A DNA stretch of 64,000 nt, from assembly GCF_024508335.1 (NCBI RefSeq), contig NZ_CP101988.1:3286001-3350000 (forward strand), given 5' to 3'. Made by a program: the position numbers and the translations under genes. The notes under the pieces are model-generated. The model did no database searches and had not been told where the DNA came from. It saw only the letters and a list, made by a program, of their open reading frames with translations. Of the stretch, positions 15,978 to 24,397 are shown piece after piece. Within the stretch, counting starts at the first letter, position 1. Each line of letters starts with the position of its first letter. This DNA comes from Cellulomonas chengniuliangii (GTDB taxonomy: Bacteria; Actinomycetota; Actinomycetes; Actinomycetales; Cellulomonadaceae).

Positions 15978-17450
15978 ATGACCGACCACGCCGTGGCGAT
16001 AGCCGGCGGCGGCCCGACGGGACTCATGCTGGCTGCCGAGCTGGCCATCGCCGGGGTCGACGCCGTCGTCGTCGAGCGGTGCGCCACCCAGCAGGTCGAC
16101 GGCTCCCGCGCCGGTGGGCTGCACTCCCGCACCCTCGAGGTGCTCGACCAGCGCGGCGTCGTCGACAGGTTCCTCGCGGCGGGGCAGCCGATGCAGATCC
16201 AGGGCTTCGCCGGGATCCCGCTGGACATCAGCGACTTCCCCACCCGGCACCCCTACGGGCTCGCGCTCTGGCAGGGGCACATCGAGCGGCTCCTCGCGGA
16301 GTGGGTCGCCGAGCTGGGCGTCCCCGTGATCCGGGAGACCGAGGTGACCGGCTTCGCGCAGGACGACGACGGCGTCGACGTGCGCCTCTCCGACGGCCGC
16401 TCGATCCGCGCGCAGTTCCTGGTGGGCTGCGACGGCGGGCGCAGCACGGTGCGGAGGGCCGCGGGCATCGAGTTCCCCGGGTCGGACGCCACGACGAGCT
16501 GGCTGATCGCCGAGGTGGACATGACGGAGCATCCGCAGATCGGGATGCGCCGTGAGGGCGGCGGCATCGGGCCGGTCGATCGCGAGCGGGGCGGCGGGCC
16601 GTACCGGGTGGTGCTCAAGGAGCAGCACATCGGCCAGCCCGGCGAGCCCACGCTGCAGCAGGTCAGCGAGGCGCTCGTCCTCGCCTACGGGACTGACTAC
16701 GGGGTGCGCAGCCCCACCTGGATCTCCCGGTTCACCGACGCGACCCGGCAGGCGGCGTCCTACCGTGCGGGCCGCGTGCTGCTCGCGGGCGACGCCGCCC
16801 ACGTGCACCCGCCGCAGGGCGGCCAAGGGCTCAACACCGGCGTGCAGGACGCGGTGAACCTCGGCTGGAAGCTGGCCCAGGTCGTCGAGAACGCCTCGCC
16901 CGACGCCCTCCTGGACAGCTACCGCGCGGAGCGGCACCCGGTGGCGGCGCAGGTGCTGCGGCACACCATGGCGCAGGTCGCGCTGAGCACCCCGGATGAC
17001 CGCCACGACGCCCTGCGCGGCGTCCTCATCGACCTGCTGGGGCTCGACCAGGCGCGCCGACGCCTGGCCGGGAGCCTCTCCGGCCTGGACATCCACTACG
17101 ACCTCGATGGAACGCACCCGGTGGTCGGGCGGCGCATGCCTGATCTCGACCTCGACGGCCCCGACGGCCCCACCCACGTCTTCGAGCTGCTGCACGACGC
17201 ACGCCCGATCCTGCTCGTCCTCGCAGAGCCCGGTGGGCCCGTACCGCCCCCGTCGGCTGATCGCGTGCGCCTGGTCGAGGCCAGGCGCCAGGGCGGCTGG
17301 GAGCTGCCGGTGCTGGGCGAGGTCACCGCTCCCCCGGCCGTTCTGATCCGGCCTGACGGGCATGTCGCCTGGGCTGGGGACCCCACCGACCCGGCGCTGC
17401 CCCGGACGATCGAGGCCTGGTTCGGCGTCAGTCCCGGGTCTGCACCGTGA
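15978..17450 (+). CDS. FAD-dependent aromatic monooxygenase (PheA/TetX/RdmE-type)
   Basis: A 490-residue class A flavin hydroxylase. The three family motifs are present: GGGPTG near the N terminus (FAD ADP), CDGGRSTVR (DG motif) and AGDAAHVHPPQGGQGLNTGVQDAVNLGWKLA (GD motif). The C-terminal 130 residues form the thioredoxin-like tail usual in this group. The ATG at 15978 follows GGGAG by 5 nt and is preferred over 15966. Members hydroxylate phenols, polyketides, rifamycin or tetracycline. The substrate here is not evident and no biosynthetic cluster surrounds it. Its 3' end overlaps the convergent ECF-fusion gene by 23 nt. Confidence 0.88.
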   Translation: MTDHAVAIAGGGPTGLMLAAELAIAGVDAVVVERCATQQVDGSRAGGLHSRTLEVLDQRGVVDRFLAAGQPMQIQGFAGIPLDISDFPTRHPYGLALWQGHIERLLAEWVAELGVPVIRETEVTGFAQDDDGVDVRLSDGRSIRAQFLVGCDGGRSTVRRAAGIEFPGSDATTSWLIAEVDMTEHPQIGMRREGGGIGPVDRERGGGPYRVVLKEQHIGQPGEPTLQQVSEALVLAYGTDYGVRSPTWISRFTDATRQAASYRAGRVLLAGDAAHVHPPQGGQGLNTGVQDAVNLGWKLAQVVENASPDALLDSYRAERHPVAAQVLRHTMAQVALSTPDDRHDALRGVLIDLLGLDQARRRLAGSLSGLDIHYDLDGTHPVVGRRMPDLDLDGPDGPTHVFELLHDARPILLVLAEPGGPVPPPSADRVRLVEARRQGGWELPVLGEVTAPPAVLIRPDGHVAWAGDPTDPALPRTIEAWFGVSPGSAP

Positions 17451-20400
17451 TGACGCCGAGCAGGTAACGGTCGCCTGTGGCGACCGCGGTCAGGGTGCTG
17501 ACCGGCTGGCGCAGCGGCGCCTCCTGGAAGGGCTTGGCGTCCACGCCCAGCGAGTTGGCGCCGCTCCATCCGACGGCGGTCGAGTCGAACGCGTTCGCGG
17601 ACGAACCGGTCGCGGCGAGCGCCGAGCCCGTCCAGCGCCACGGGGTCAGGGCCGAGCCGTCGAGCAGCAGCGAGTCGCCGCTCGAACTCCGGTCGCCCTC
17701 CCAGCCGACGACGCCGATCTGCGCTCGGGACCCGTCAGCGGCGAAGGCGAACGCTGGCGCGGACTGGCCCAACCCGCTGGCCCAGGCGCCGCCGTCGTAC
17801 ACGGCGACGGCTCCGGCGCCCGGCTCGGCGTAGACCACCACGAGCGCCCACCCGGCGTAGTAGGTCGGGGTCAGGTCGAGCCGGGTCGACGCGACGGCGA
17901 TGTCGGCGACGGACCACACCCCGGGGCCGCCCGCGCGCACCTGCTCGGTCACGTCGGCGAACGACTGGTAGTAGGCCCGGCGCGCGTCGTCCTGGACCTC
18001 GGCGAGCACCTCGCCGGTGAGGGCGCTGTACGCCACCTCCCCCGGCCCGCGCAGGCGGACGGTCGCGCGGTCGCCGGTGAGCTGGTCGAAGCGGGCGTGG
18101 TTCGCCGACCAGTAGAGGCCCGCGAAGGCGATCTCCCGATCGGCGGGGACCTCGAGCCGGGCGCTGGAGGAGACGTGCCGCCCTCCGGCCGCGTTGAGCG
18201 GGACCATGAGGAAGTCGTTGTTGTCGAGTGCCGACCCGGCGCCGGCCACGGCGTTCTGGCACGCGCCGGGCAAGGTCACGCCGGTGCCGGGCACGCCCAG
18301 GCAGCTGAGCAGCGGCGCGCCGACCTGGGTGACCGACCACCCGCCCGCTTGGCTGAACCGTGGCGCGAAGCCGCCCCACCCGGCGGCGGCGGCCGCCCGC
18401 TCCACAACCTCGGCGCCGGTTCCGCCGGTCAGCCGCACTGTGACGTCGTCCGAGCCCGCGGCGACGGCCCGCACGCCCACCGCCACGGATGCCGTCGCGC
18501 CGGGCTCCACCGTCCCGAGGGCGCACCGCACCGTTCCGGCCTCTCCCACCACGCACGACGCCCCGCCGAGATCCGACGTGAGGTTCGCGGCCAGGTGGCG
18601 CGGGAGGACGAACTCGGCGACCGCCCCCTGCGCGGGGTGGTTCCCGGAGTTGGCCACCGTGGCCTCCACCCGACCGCCGCCGCCATCGAGCAGACGCGCC
18701 ACCGGGGCCGAGGCGAAGGCCAGCCGCGACGCCCGGGCCACGACGCCGATGTCCACCTGTCCGGCGCGTGCCCCCGCCGCCGACGCCGTCACGTGGAAGG
18801 CGCCGATCGGGCCAGGGACGACGCCCGTCGCCGCCCGCACGTGCAGCATCAGCGGCGCCACCGCCCCGGCGTCGAGGTCGCGAACGCACAGCACCGCACC
18901 CGAGGGCTCCGACTCGCACGACCAGCCCGGCCCGGACGCGCCGGGCGACGCCGCCCACTCGACACCGGTCGGCGGCGCGACCCGCACCGCCGCGCCCCGC
19001 ACGGGGACGTCCCCGCCGTTGGCGACGGTCACCCGCACCTGCTGCCGCTGCCCCTCCACGAGGTCGACCGACGAGGCCGCCGCCACGTCCAACCGCGCCT
19101 GGCGGTGCACCAGCACCGGCGCCTGCAGCCGCAGGGGCGCGAGCCCGTCACCGGTGACCTGGATCGAGACGACTGCCTCAGCGCCGCCCAGCGCCGAGTC
19201 GTCCACCACCACCTGCAGCGTGAGGATCGCCGTGGAACCCGGCTCCAACCGGTCGAGCGCGCACGTCGCGACGCCGCCGCCGGCGGTCCCGGCGCAGACC
19301 CACCCGCTCGCGCCGCCCACGGCGAGACGGGCACCCACCGCGGACGGGGAGGCCAGCGCCATGCGGAGCGGTGACGCGACGATCCGCGTCGTGGTGGACG
19401 CGAGGACCGCACCCGGCGGGAGGGTGATCTCGGCCCGGAGGCCGGTGGCGGTCGCCCCACCCGAGTTCTCGATGTTGATGCTGAGGCCCTGCTCGGCGCC
19501 GTCCGCGACCAGCACCACGGGACCCGAGGCCGGGACGGTGATCTGGGCTGGCGTCGGGCTGACCGGCGGCTCGGTCGGCTGACCGGGCGCCGGCGACGGG
19601 CCCGGCGCAGGGGATGGCGCCGGCGACGCTCCAGAATCCGGCTCCGCGGCAGGCGGCGCGGCGGCGGATCCCGGCTCCGCGGCGGGTCCCGCGTCGCCCT
19701 CGGGCTCGGCTGCGCCTCCGACGGCAACCGTAGTCACCGGAGGGCGCCTCGAATCCGTGCTCACGCCCGGGTCCACGGACTCGGGGCCCGCGTCGGCAGC
19801 GGGCACGTCCGGGGAGGCGAACGGGCTCGGCAGGTCGGTGGGCGAGACGGGCCGGGCAGTGGTCGTGTCGCTCGTCGTGGGCGCAGGAGCGGACGTGACC
19901 ACCGCGTCCGAGGCGGAGGCGTCCGGATCTTGCGAGAAGACGCCGAGCGCCCCGGCGGTGGCCACGGCAGCAACGACCACGATCGACGCCGCGGCCAGCC
20001 CGATGACGGCCAGCGGCAAGGAGGCCAGCGCGGCGCCGATCCCGGCGACCCCGCCCACTGCGGCGGCGCCCCCCGCCGCCGCGCCCGCTGCTACTCCACC
20101 CGCTGCCGCACCGCTCGCGCTCGCACCTCCAACGGCCCCCGCACCGGTCGCCGAAGTGCCGGTCGCCGCAGTGCCGGTCGCCGCAGTGCCGGTCGCGGCG
20201 GTGCCAGACGCCGTGGTGCCAGACGCCGTGGTGCCAGCTGCGGCCGCCGTGCCGGCCGCCGTGGTTGCCGTCGCGGTGGTCCCGGCCGCGATGGCTGCCC
20301 CACCCCCGCCGCCCAACGCCGCGACGCCAGCGGCGAGGCCACCGCTGACCGGCAACGGGTGCGCGAGGACGCCGAGCCCGACGGCGCCGAGCACCAGCGG

Positions 20401-21153
20401 CGCGATGACCGCCCGCATCCCGTGGTTGACGTCGCCAAGCTCGAGCAGCAACGCACGGCAGTCGCCGCATCCTTCGAGATGGCCGTCGACCTGCGTGGTG
20501 TCCCGGGCGGCGAGGCCGCCGCGGACGTATGCCCCGAGCTTGCCGGCCACCTCACGGCACCCGGAAGCCAACGGCTCTTGCAGGTGCTGCTGGAGGTAGG
20601 CCTGCCGCAACCCCTCGCGGGCCCGGTAGGCGAGCGCGGCGACCCCGTTCGCGGACAGGCCGAGCAGCGGACCGATCTTCGCCGGGCTGAGCGACTCGAC
20701 CTCGGTGTACCAGAGCACGGCCTGCCAGCGCTCGGGCAGCGTGCTGTAGGCCTGGGCGACGACTCCGCGCTCGAAGTCGGCCATGGCAGGGGCCTCGGTG
20801 GACTCCTCGGCGCCGAGGACAGACTCGAGGACGCGGACGTCGTCGGTGGCCTCGGTGCGACGGCCCGCCTGGACGCGTTGCATGCCGAGGCGCCGTGCGG
20901 CGGTGAACACGTACGCGCGGAAGGCCACGTCAGGACCGCCACCCTCTTTGAGGATCGCGAAGACCTTGGCGAACGTCTCGGCGACGACATCCTCCGCGTC
21001 GGCGGCGGAGTTCGTGTACTGGCGGGCCACGGCCCAGGTGGCCCCGGCGTGCCGCTCGTAGAGCTGGCCGAACGCCTCGGCGTCTCCGGCGCGGGCAGCG
21101 GTGATGAGCTCGGCATCACCGAGGGGTGAATCCTCGGGTCGCGTCCCACCCAT
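17428..21153 (-). CDS. ECF sigma factor fused to zinc-finger, membrane and surface DUF11-type domains
   Basis: A 1241-residue protein. Residues 10-100 are sigma region 2 (DAEDVVAETFAKVFAIL) and 130-190 region 4 (LPERWQAVLWYTEVESLSP, then an HTH). H225-x3-C229-x2-C232 follows, the zinc-binding anti-sigma motif. Residues 249-264 are weakly hydrophobic, 285-370 an Ala/Gly/Thr linker with 15-bp DNA repeats, and 380-407 a strong membrane helix. Beyond it come a Pro/Ala stalk (410-540), about three DUF11/CARDB-like beta repeats, and a final domain (FAGLYWSANHA, YYQSFADVTEQV, YYAGWALVVVYAEP) known from bacterial surface proteins. The ATG at 21153 follows GAGGAGG. It could pass an outside signal straight to transcription. 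It is divergent from a GGDEF-like gene. Confidence 0.88.
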   Translation of the reverse strand: MGGTRPEDSPLGDAELITAARAGDAEAFGQLYERHAGATWAVARQYTNSAADAEDVVAETFAKVFAILKEGGGPDVAFRAYVFTAARRLGMQRVQAGRRTEATDDVRVLESVLGAEESTEAPAMADFERGVVAQAYSTLPERWQAVLWYTEVESLSPAKIGPLLGLSANGVAALAYRAREGLRQAYLQQHLQEPLASGCREVAGKLGAYVRGGLAARDTTQVDGHLEGCGDCRALLLELGDVNHGMRAVIAPLVLGAVGLGVLAHPLPVSGGLAAGVAALGGGGGAAIAAGTTATATTAAGTAAAAGTTASGTTASGTAATGTAATGTAATGTSATGAGAVGGASASGAAAGGVAAGAAAGGAAAVGGVAGIGAALASLPLAVIGLAAASIVVVAAVATAGALGVFSQDPDASASDAVVTSAPAPTTSDTTTARPVSPTDLPSPFASPDVPAADAGPESVDPGVSTDSRRPPVTTVAVGGAAEPEGDAGPAAEPGSAAAPPAAEPDSGASPAPSPAPGPSPAPGQPTEPPVSPTPAQITVPASGPVVLVADGAEQGLSINIENSGGATATGLRAEITLPPGAVLASTTTRIVASPLRMALASPSAVGARLAVGGASGWVCAGTAGGGVATCALDRLEPGSTAILTLQVVVDDSALGGAEAVVSIQVTGDGLAPLRLQAPVLVHRQARLDVAAASSVDLVEGQRQQVRVTVANGGDVPVRGAAVRVAPPTGVEWAASPGASGPGWSCESEPSGAVLCVRDLDAGAVAPLMLHVRAATGVVPGPIGAFHVTASAAGARAGQVDIGVVARASRLAFASAPVARLLDGGGGRVEATVANSGNHPAQGAVAEFVLPRHLAANLTSDLGGASCVVGEAGTVRCALGTVEPGATASVAVGVRAVAAGSDDVTVRLTGGTGAEVVERAAAAAGWGGFAPRFSQAGGWSVTQVGAPLLSCLGVPGTGVTLPGACQNAVAGAGSALDNNDFLMVPLNAAGGRHVSSSARLEVPADREIAFAGLYWSANHARFDQLTGDRATVRLRGPGEVAYSALTGEVLAEVQDDARRAYYQSFADVTEQVRAGGPGVWSVADIAVASTRLDLTPTYYAGWALVVVYAEPGAGAVAVYDGGAWASGLGQSAPAFAFAADGSRAQIGVVGWEGDRSSSGDSLLLDGSALTPWRWTGSALAATGSSANAFDSTAVGWSGANSLGVDAKPFQEAPLRQPVSTLTAVATGDRYLLGVITVQTRD
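20142..20235 (-). repeat. 15-bp tandem repeats in the ECF-fusion linker
   Basis: About six near-identical 15-bp units, GTGCCGGTCGCCGCA-like on the plus strand and drifting to GTGCCAGACGCCGTG, encode repeating Ala-Thr-Gly-Thr-Ala pentapeptides. The period is a multiple of 3, so copy-number change would lengthen or shorten the linker without a frameshift. Confidence 0.85.
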
Positions 21154-21339
21154 TGCCCGCCGAACCTCCTCGATCACCCGGGCGGAGGACCGCCGTGGGC
21201 ATCGTCGCCCTGCCTGCACCGTCGGCGGTGCGCCATGTGGGGCTCAGCCTTGCACAGTTGGACGTATCGGTGCGAAAACGACTGAAAATTGGCGCCGGGT
21301 TCCGCGTCATGATTCGGGGAGAGCGCCGTCTCACCAGGC
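21154..21339. promoter_or_regulatory. Divergent promoter region between ECF fusion and GGDEF-like gene
   Basis: A 186-bp region serves both genes. The part at 21236-21320 is noticeably less GC-rich (ttgcacagttggacgtatcg area), as expected for promoters. I could not fix a -35/-10 pair for either direction, and an ECF-type self-promoter is plausible but not identified. Confidence 0.4.
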
Positions 21340-22152
21340 ATGACGCCCAACGAGCCGCGCGGCGCCCCTGCCGCGGGCGCGCCCCTGAGGGAGCGCTGGC
21401 GCGAGCGGAGCGTCGCCTCGACCTGGCGGCGGGCGTCCGACTGGCGCCATCCGGCCGTGGACGGACTCGTCGCGGCGGTGCTCGCGGGCGAGGACGGCGA
21501 GGCTGCGGCCGTGCGCCTCGGCGCCGCCCGATGCGCGGCCGGGGTGGGCATCGCGGAGGCCATCGACGATCTGGCCGCGTTCTACCAGTGCGTCGACGGT
21601 GGTCCGCCACCGACGCCGATGCTGCGGGCACTATGCGAGGGCTGGACGGACGAGCAGACCTCCGGCATCGCCTTGGGGTCGTGCCTCGACCCGTCCTCAG
21701 GCCTGCCGACACGCGACTACCTGGCCACCCGGCTCGTCGAGACGTACGCCGTGAGCCGCCGCGCCGGGGTCTCCCCGACGCAGTCCCACCGCCTGCTGGT
21801 GCTGGACGCGGCGACACCCTCGGCCACCCCGTGGTCACGGCTCGCCCGATCAGCCACGGTCGGGGCCGCCCTGCGCGACCAGTTCGGCGACGTCCACCCC
21901 ATGGCGAGCCTGGGCGGCGACGTGTTCGTGGTGCTCGTGGACGAGATGGAGCTGGACGAGCAGCCGTCTGACGATCCCGACGGCCCGACTGCCCTCGACC
22001 GGGTGGTCACCCGCACCCTCGCCCATGTCGCGCGGCACGCGTTACAGCTCGACGTCCCCCAGCTCGTGCGCCATCCGCCGCGCGTGCGCCTCGTAGGATT
22101 GCCAGCTGTGTATGAGGACGCCGAGCGGCTGCTGGTCGACCTCACGCGCTGA
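21340..22152 (+). CDS. Protein with a degenerate GGDEF domain
   Basis: A 270-residue protein. Residues 115-130 read LDPSSGLPTRDYLATRL, matching the D-x-LTGL-x-NR-x-L opening of GGDEF domains. LLVLDAATPS stands where the metal-binding strand should be, and MASLGGDVFVVLVDE (about 188-202) fits the signature loop with GGDVF in place of GGDEF. The lost glutamate is catalytic in diguanylate cyclases, so this is probably not an active enzyme. Residues 1-100 are a helical domain I do not recognise. It is divergent from the ECF fusion, suggesting a signalling partner, but a link to c-di-GMP is inference. Confidence 0.65.
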   Translation: MTPNEPRGAPAAGAPLRERWRERSVASTWRRASDWRHPAVDGLVAAVLAGEDGEAAAVRLGAARCAAGVGIAEAIDDLAAFYQCVDGGPPPTPMLRALCEGWTDEQTSGIALGSCLDPSSGLPTRDYLATRLVETYAVSRRAGVSPTQSHRLLVLDAATPSATPWSRLARSATVGAALRDQFGDVHPMASLGGDVFVVLVDEMELDEQPSDDPDGPTALDRVVTRTLAHVARHALQLDVPQLVRHPPRVRLVGLPAVYEDAERLLVDLTR

Positions 22153-22326
22153 GCCGTTCCTTCGCGCGCGCTCCCCGCAGCGCTTGACCGAATGTTGTAC
22201 GTCACATCACCATGTCTGGCGGTCTGACGGTGCAGGTCAAAAGTTCATGCGGGATCCACTGACCTCGAGAGCGGTCATTCTGTACAGTGCAAAGGCTCTG
22301 CACGGGACAATTTGCCGAGACACGTC

Positions 22327-22332
22327 TACCGT
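22327..22332 (+). promoter_or_regulatory. -10 box (TACCGT) of a leaderless start
   Basis: TACCGT ends 6 nt before ATG 22339. It follows a less GC-rich promoter region at 22190-22320. Confidence 0.55.
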
Positions 22333-22338
22333 CGATGT

Positions 22339-23121
22339 ATGTGCTCCGCCGGAATCGCTCCCGACGCCGCCCCACATGCTCCGGCCGTCCCGGGTCCCGT
22401 GCTCGCCGCAGGGCGTGACGCGGACGTCTTCGCCCTCGACGAGGAGCGGGTGCTGCGGCGCTACCGCTCCGGCCGCTCCGCCCTCGGCGAGGTGCGGCTG
22501 ATGGCCCACGCCCGCTCCCACGGCTTCCCCGCCCCCGAGGTCTTCAGCGCCCAAGGCCCCGACCTGGAGATGGAGCGGCTGCACGGCCCCACCCTGCTGC
22601 AGGCCATGGCCGCGGACGAGGTGTCGATCGCTGACGGGGCCGCCGTCCTCGCCGACCTGCACACCCGCCTGCACACCGTGCCGCTGCCCGAGGTGGCGGG
22701 AGACGGCTCCGCGCAGTCCGGGGCGCCGCTGGCCAGTCGGCTCGACCAGTGCCTCGTCCACCTGGACCTGCACCCGGCCAACATCATCCTCACCGAGCCG
22801 CACGGCCCCGCGCTGGTCGACTGGGCCAACGCCACGATCGGCCCGGCAGGCCTCGACGTCGCCATGACGTCCGTGATCATCGCCGAGGTCGCCGTCGACG
22901 CTGGCGGCGCCTACTCACGGGCCGCCCGCGCCCTGCTGGTCGCCTTCCTCGCTCTCGCCGGTGTGGACCCGCGCCCCCATCTCGACGTCGCGGCCCAGCG
23001 GCGCGCCCACGACACCACCCTGGTGCCCGGCGAGCGCGAGCTCGTCCCGCTGGCCCAGGAGTTGGTCCGGCACTACGCCGACATCGCCTTCGACTCGCCC
23101 GCGAGCGACGCCCGCGCCTGA
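22339..23121 (+). CDS. Phosphotransferase of the APH/choline-kinase family
   Basis: A 260-residue kinase-fold protein. CLVHLDLHPANIIL is the catalytic loop (HxDxxxxN) and ALVDWANATIGPAGLDVA the metal-binding segment with D-W. The N-terminal lobe is short: VFALDEERVLRRYR would supply the ATP lysine or arginine region, but no clear lysine stands there. The family phosphorylates small molecules such as aminoglycosides, choline or sugars, or is of unknown substrate. Start 22339 is favoured by the -10 box; an in-frame ATG 27 nt upstream overlaps it. I see no resistance context. Confidence 0.75.
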   Translation: MCSAGIAPDAAPHAPAVPGPVLAAGRDADVFALDEERVLRRYRSGRSALGEVRLMAHARSHGFPAPEVFSAQGPDLEMERLHGPTLLQAMAADEVSIADGAAVLADLHTRLHTVPLPEVAGDGSAQSGAPLASRLDQCLVHLDLHPANIILTEPHGPALVDWANATIGPAGLDVAMTSVIIAEVAVDAGGAYSRAARALLVAFLALAGVDPRPHLDVAAQRRAHDTTLVPGERELVPLAQELVRHYADIAFDSPASDARA

Positions 23122-23251
23122 CCCGGACGCCGGCGCGGTCTCACGCGTCAGGCGGCTCGGCGGCTCCGGGAGCGGCGGGTCCGTGTTCGGCGCGTCCGCT
23201 CTCGACGTCGGGCCGTGCGCGCTCGGGCGCCGGCCCGAGCACGGTAGAGAC

Positions 23252-24004
23252 CTACCGCTCGGCGCGCCGCCGGGGCGCGAACGTCTCGCCGCGGTCGGGC
23301 TCATGCAGCGCGCACACCAGGGACGCGCACCACGCCGGGTGCTCGACCAGCACACCGTGCGAGGCATGGGGAACGACCGCGAGCTCGCCCCGCGGCAGTG
23401 CCCGGTACAGCGCGATCGCGTGCTCGAGCCGCACCTCGTCGTCGTCGCCGACGATGACCAGCGCCGGGCAGGCCACAGCCGCGACGTCCTCCTCGGTGAG
23501 CGTCAGCTCGCTGCGGCGCATCTGCGCGTTCTTGGCCACGATCACCGGGTAGTGCTCCGGCCCATCGGGCGAGACCTCGGCGTAGGCGTCAGCCATGGGC
23601 GCGACGACCGCCTCCGCCTCCTCCAGCACCCCGGGTTCCCACCCGTCCCGGTGGAAGACCCCAGCGACCAGCACGACATCCCGGACCAGGTCCGGGCGTC
23701 GGCGAGCGACCTCCAGCGCGACCACGGCGCCGTCGCTGTACCCGAGCAGGTGCACCGGCGCCCCGACTTGCGCGTCGATGAGGTCGGCCGTGTCGTCGGC
23801 CATCGCGGCGTAGGTCAGCGGGCCGTCGACGTCCGGGGTGCGCCCGTGACCGCGCCGGTCCGGCATGAGCACCCGGTAGCGGTGCCCCAGGTGCGGGAGC
23901 AGCGACTCGAAGACCCGCGAGTCGGCGCCACCGGGGTGCAGCAGCACCAGCGGCTCGGGCCCATCGCCGTGCCCGGCGAACCACTGGCGGACGGGCGGGG
24001 TCAT
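23252..24004 (-). CDS. Alpha/beta hydrolase
   Basis: A 250-residue hydrolase with LVLLHPGGADSRVF (oxyanion region), the nucleophile elbow LGYSDGA, an acid residue in ALVIVGDDDEV and the catalytic histidine in VVPHASHGVLVEHP. It belongs to the esterase/lactonase-like branch (AB hydrolase_1). On the minus strand a CATACT box lies 6 nt before the ATG, so it is probably leaderless. The substrate is not recognisable. Its neighbours (a kinase on one side, Atu4866 genes on the other) give no pathway. Confidence 0.85.
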   Translation of the reverse strand: MTPPVRQWFAGHGDGPEPLVLLHPGGADSRVFESLLPHLGHRYRVLMPDRRGHGRTPDVDGPLTYAAMADDTADLIDAQVGAPVHLLGYSDGAVVALEVARRRPDLVRDVVLVAGVFHRDGWEPGVLEEAEAVVAPMADAYAEVSPDGPEHYPVIVAKNAQMRRSELTLTEEDVAAVACPALVIVGDDDEVRLEHAIALYRALPRGELAVVPHASHGVLVEHPAWCASLVCALHEPDRGETFAPRRRAER

Positions 24005-24121
24005 CGGGCCAGTATGCGCAGGGCCCGGCCTCGCCCGCCGGGCGGAGTGCTGCCGCGGATGCGGACCGCCAGAGGCCTCCCCCTGGGCGCGCCCGCATCC
24101 ACGACCTCGCCAACGGCGCGG

Positions 24122-24370
24122 CTACTCGACGCGGCGCAGGACCATGCCGCCGTGATGCAGAACGCCCTGGATGAAGTCGCCGTCCGCGGTGAACCCCGTG
24201 TCGTCCACGTAGTCGATGTGATCGCCGGTGACGGTGTACCTGCCGGTGTACGCGGACTCCCGCGTCCCGCGAGCCTCGACGTATCGCCCGCCGGGGAGCA
24301 ACTCGTGGCGGACGCGCCCGTCAGCGGTGTGCCACATGCCGACATAGGGGTGAGAGGTGGTCTCGGGCAT
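24122..24370 (-). CDS. Atu4866-domain protein
   Basis: An 82-residue protein that is one whole Atu4866 domain: HPYVGMWHTADGRVRHEL, then GRYVEARGTRESAYTGRYTV, HIDYVDDTGFTADGDF and VLHHGGMVL. The fold is a small beta barrel of unknown function found in many proteobacteria and actinomycetes, often next to short-chain dehydrogenases and MmyB-type regulators. It lies 27 nt after a longer gene carrying the same domain at its C terminus, so the pair is one operon and probably arose by duplication. Confidence 0.85.
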   Translation of the reverse strand: MPETTSHPYVGMWHTADGRVRHELLPGGRYVEARGTRESAYTGRYTVTGDHIDYVDDTGFTADGDFIQGVLHHGGMVLRRVE

Positions 24371-24397
24371 GTCAGTTCTCCTTCGTGGTCGTCGGGC

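Noticed and set aside
20142-20235. Possible CRISPR or non-coding minisatellite
   Set aside because: Units are 15 bp with no spacers, keep the reading frame and encode the linker of the sigma fusion.
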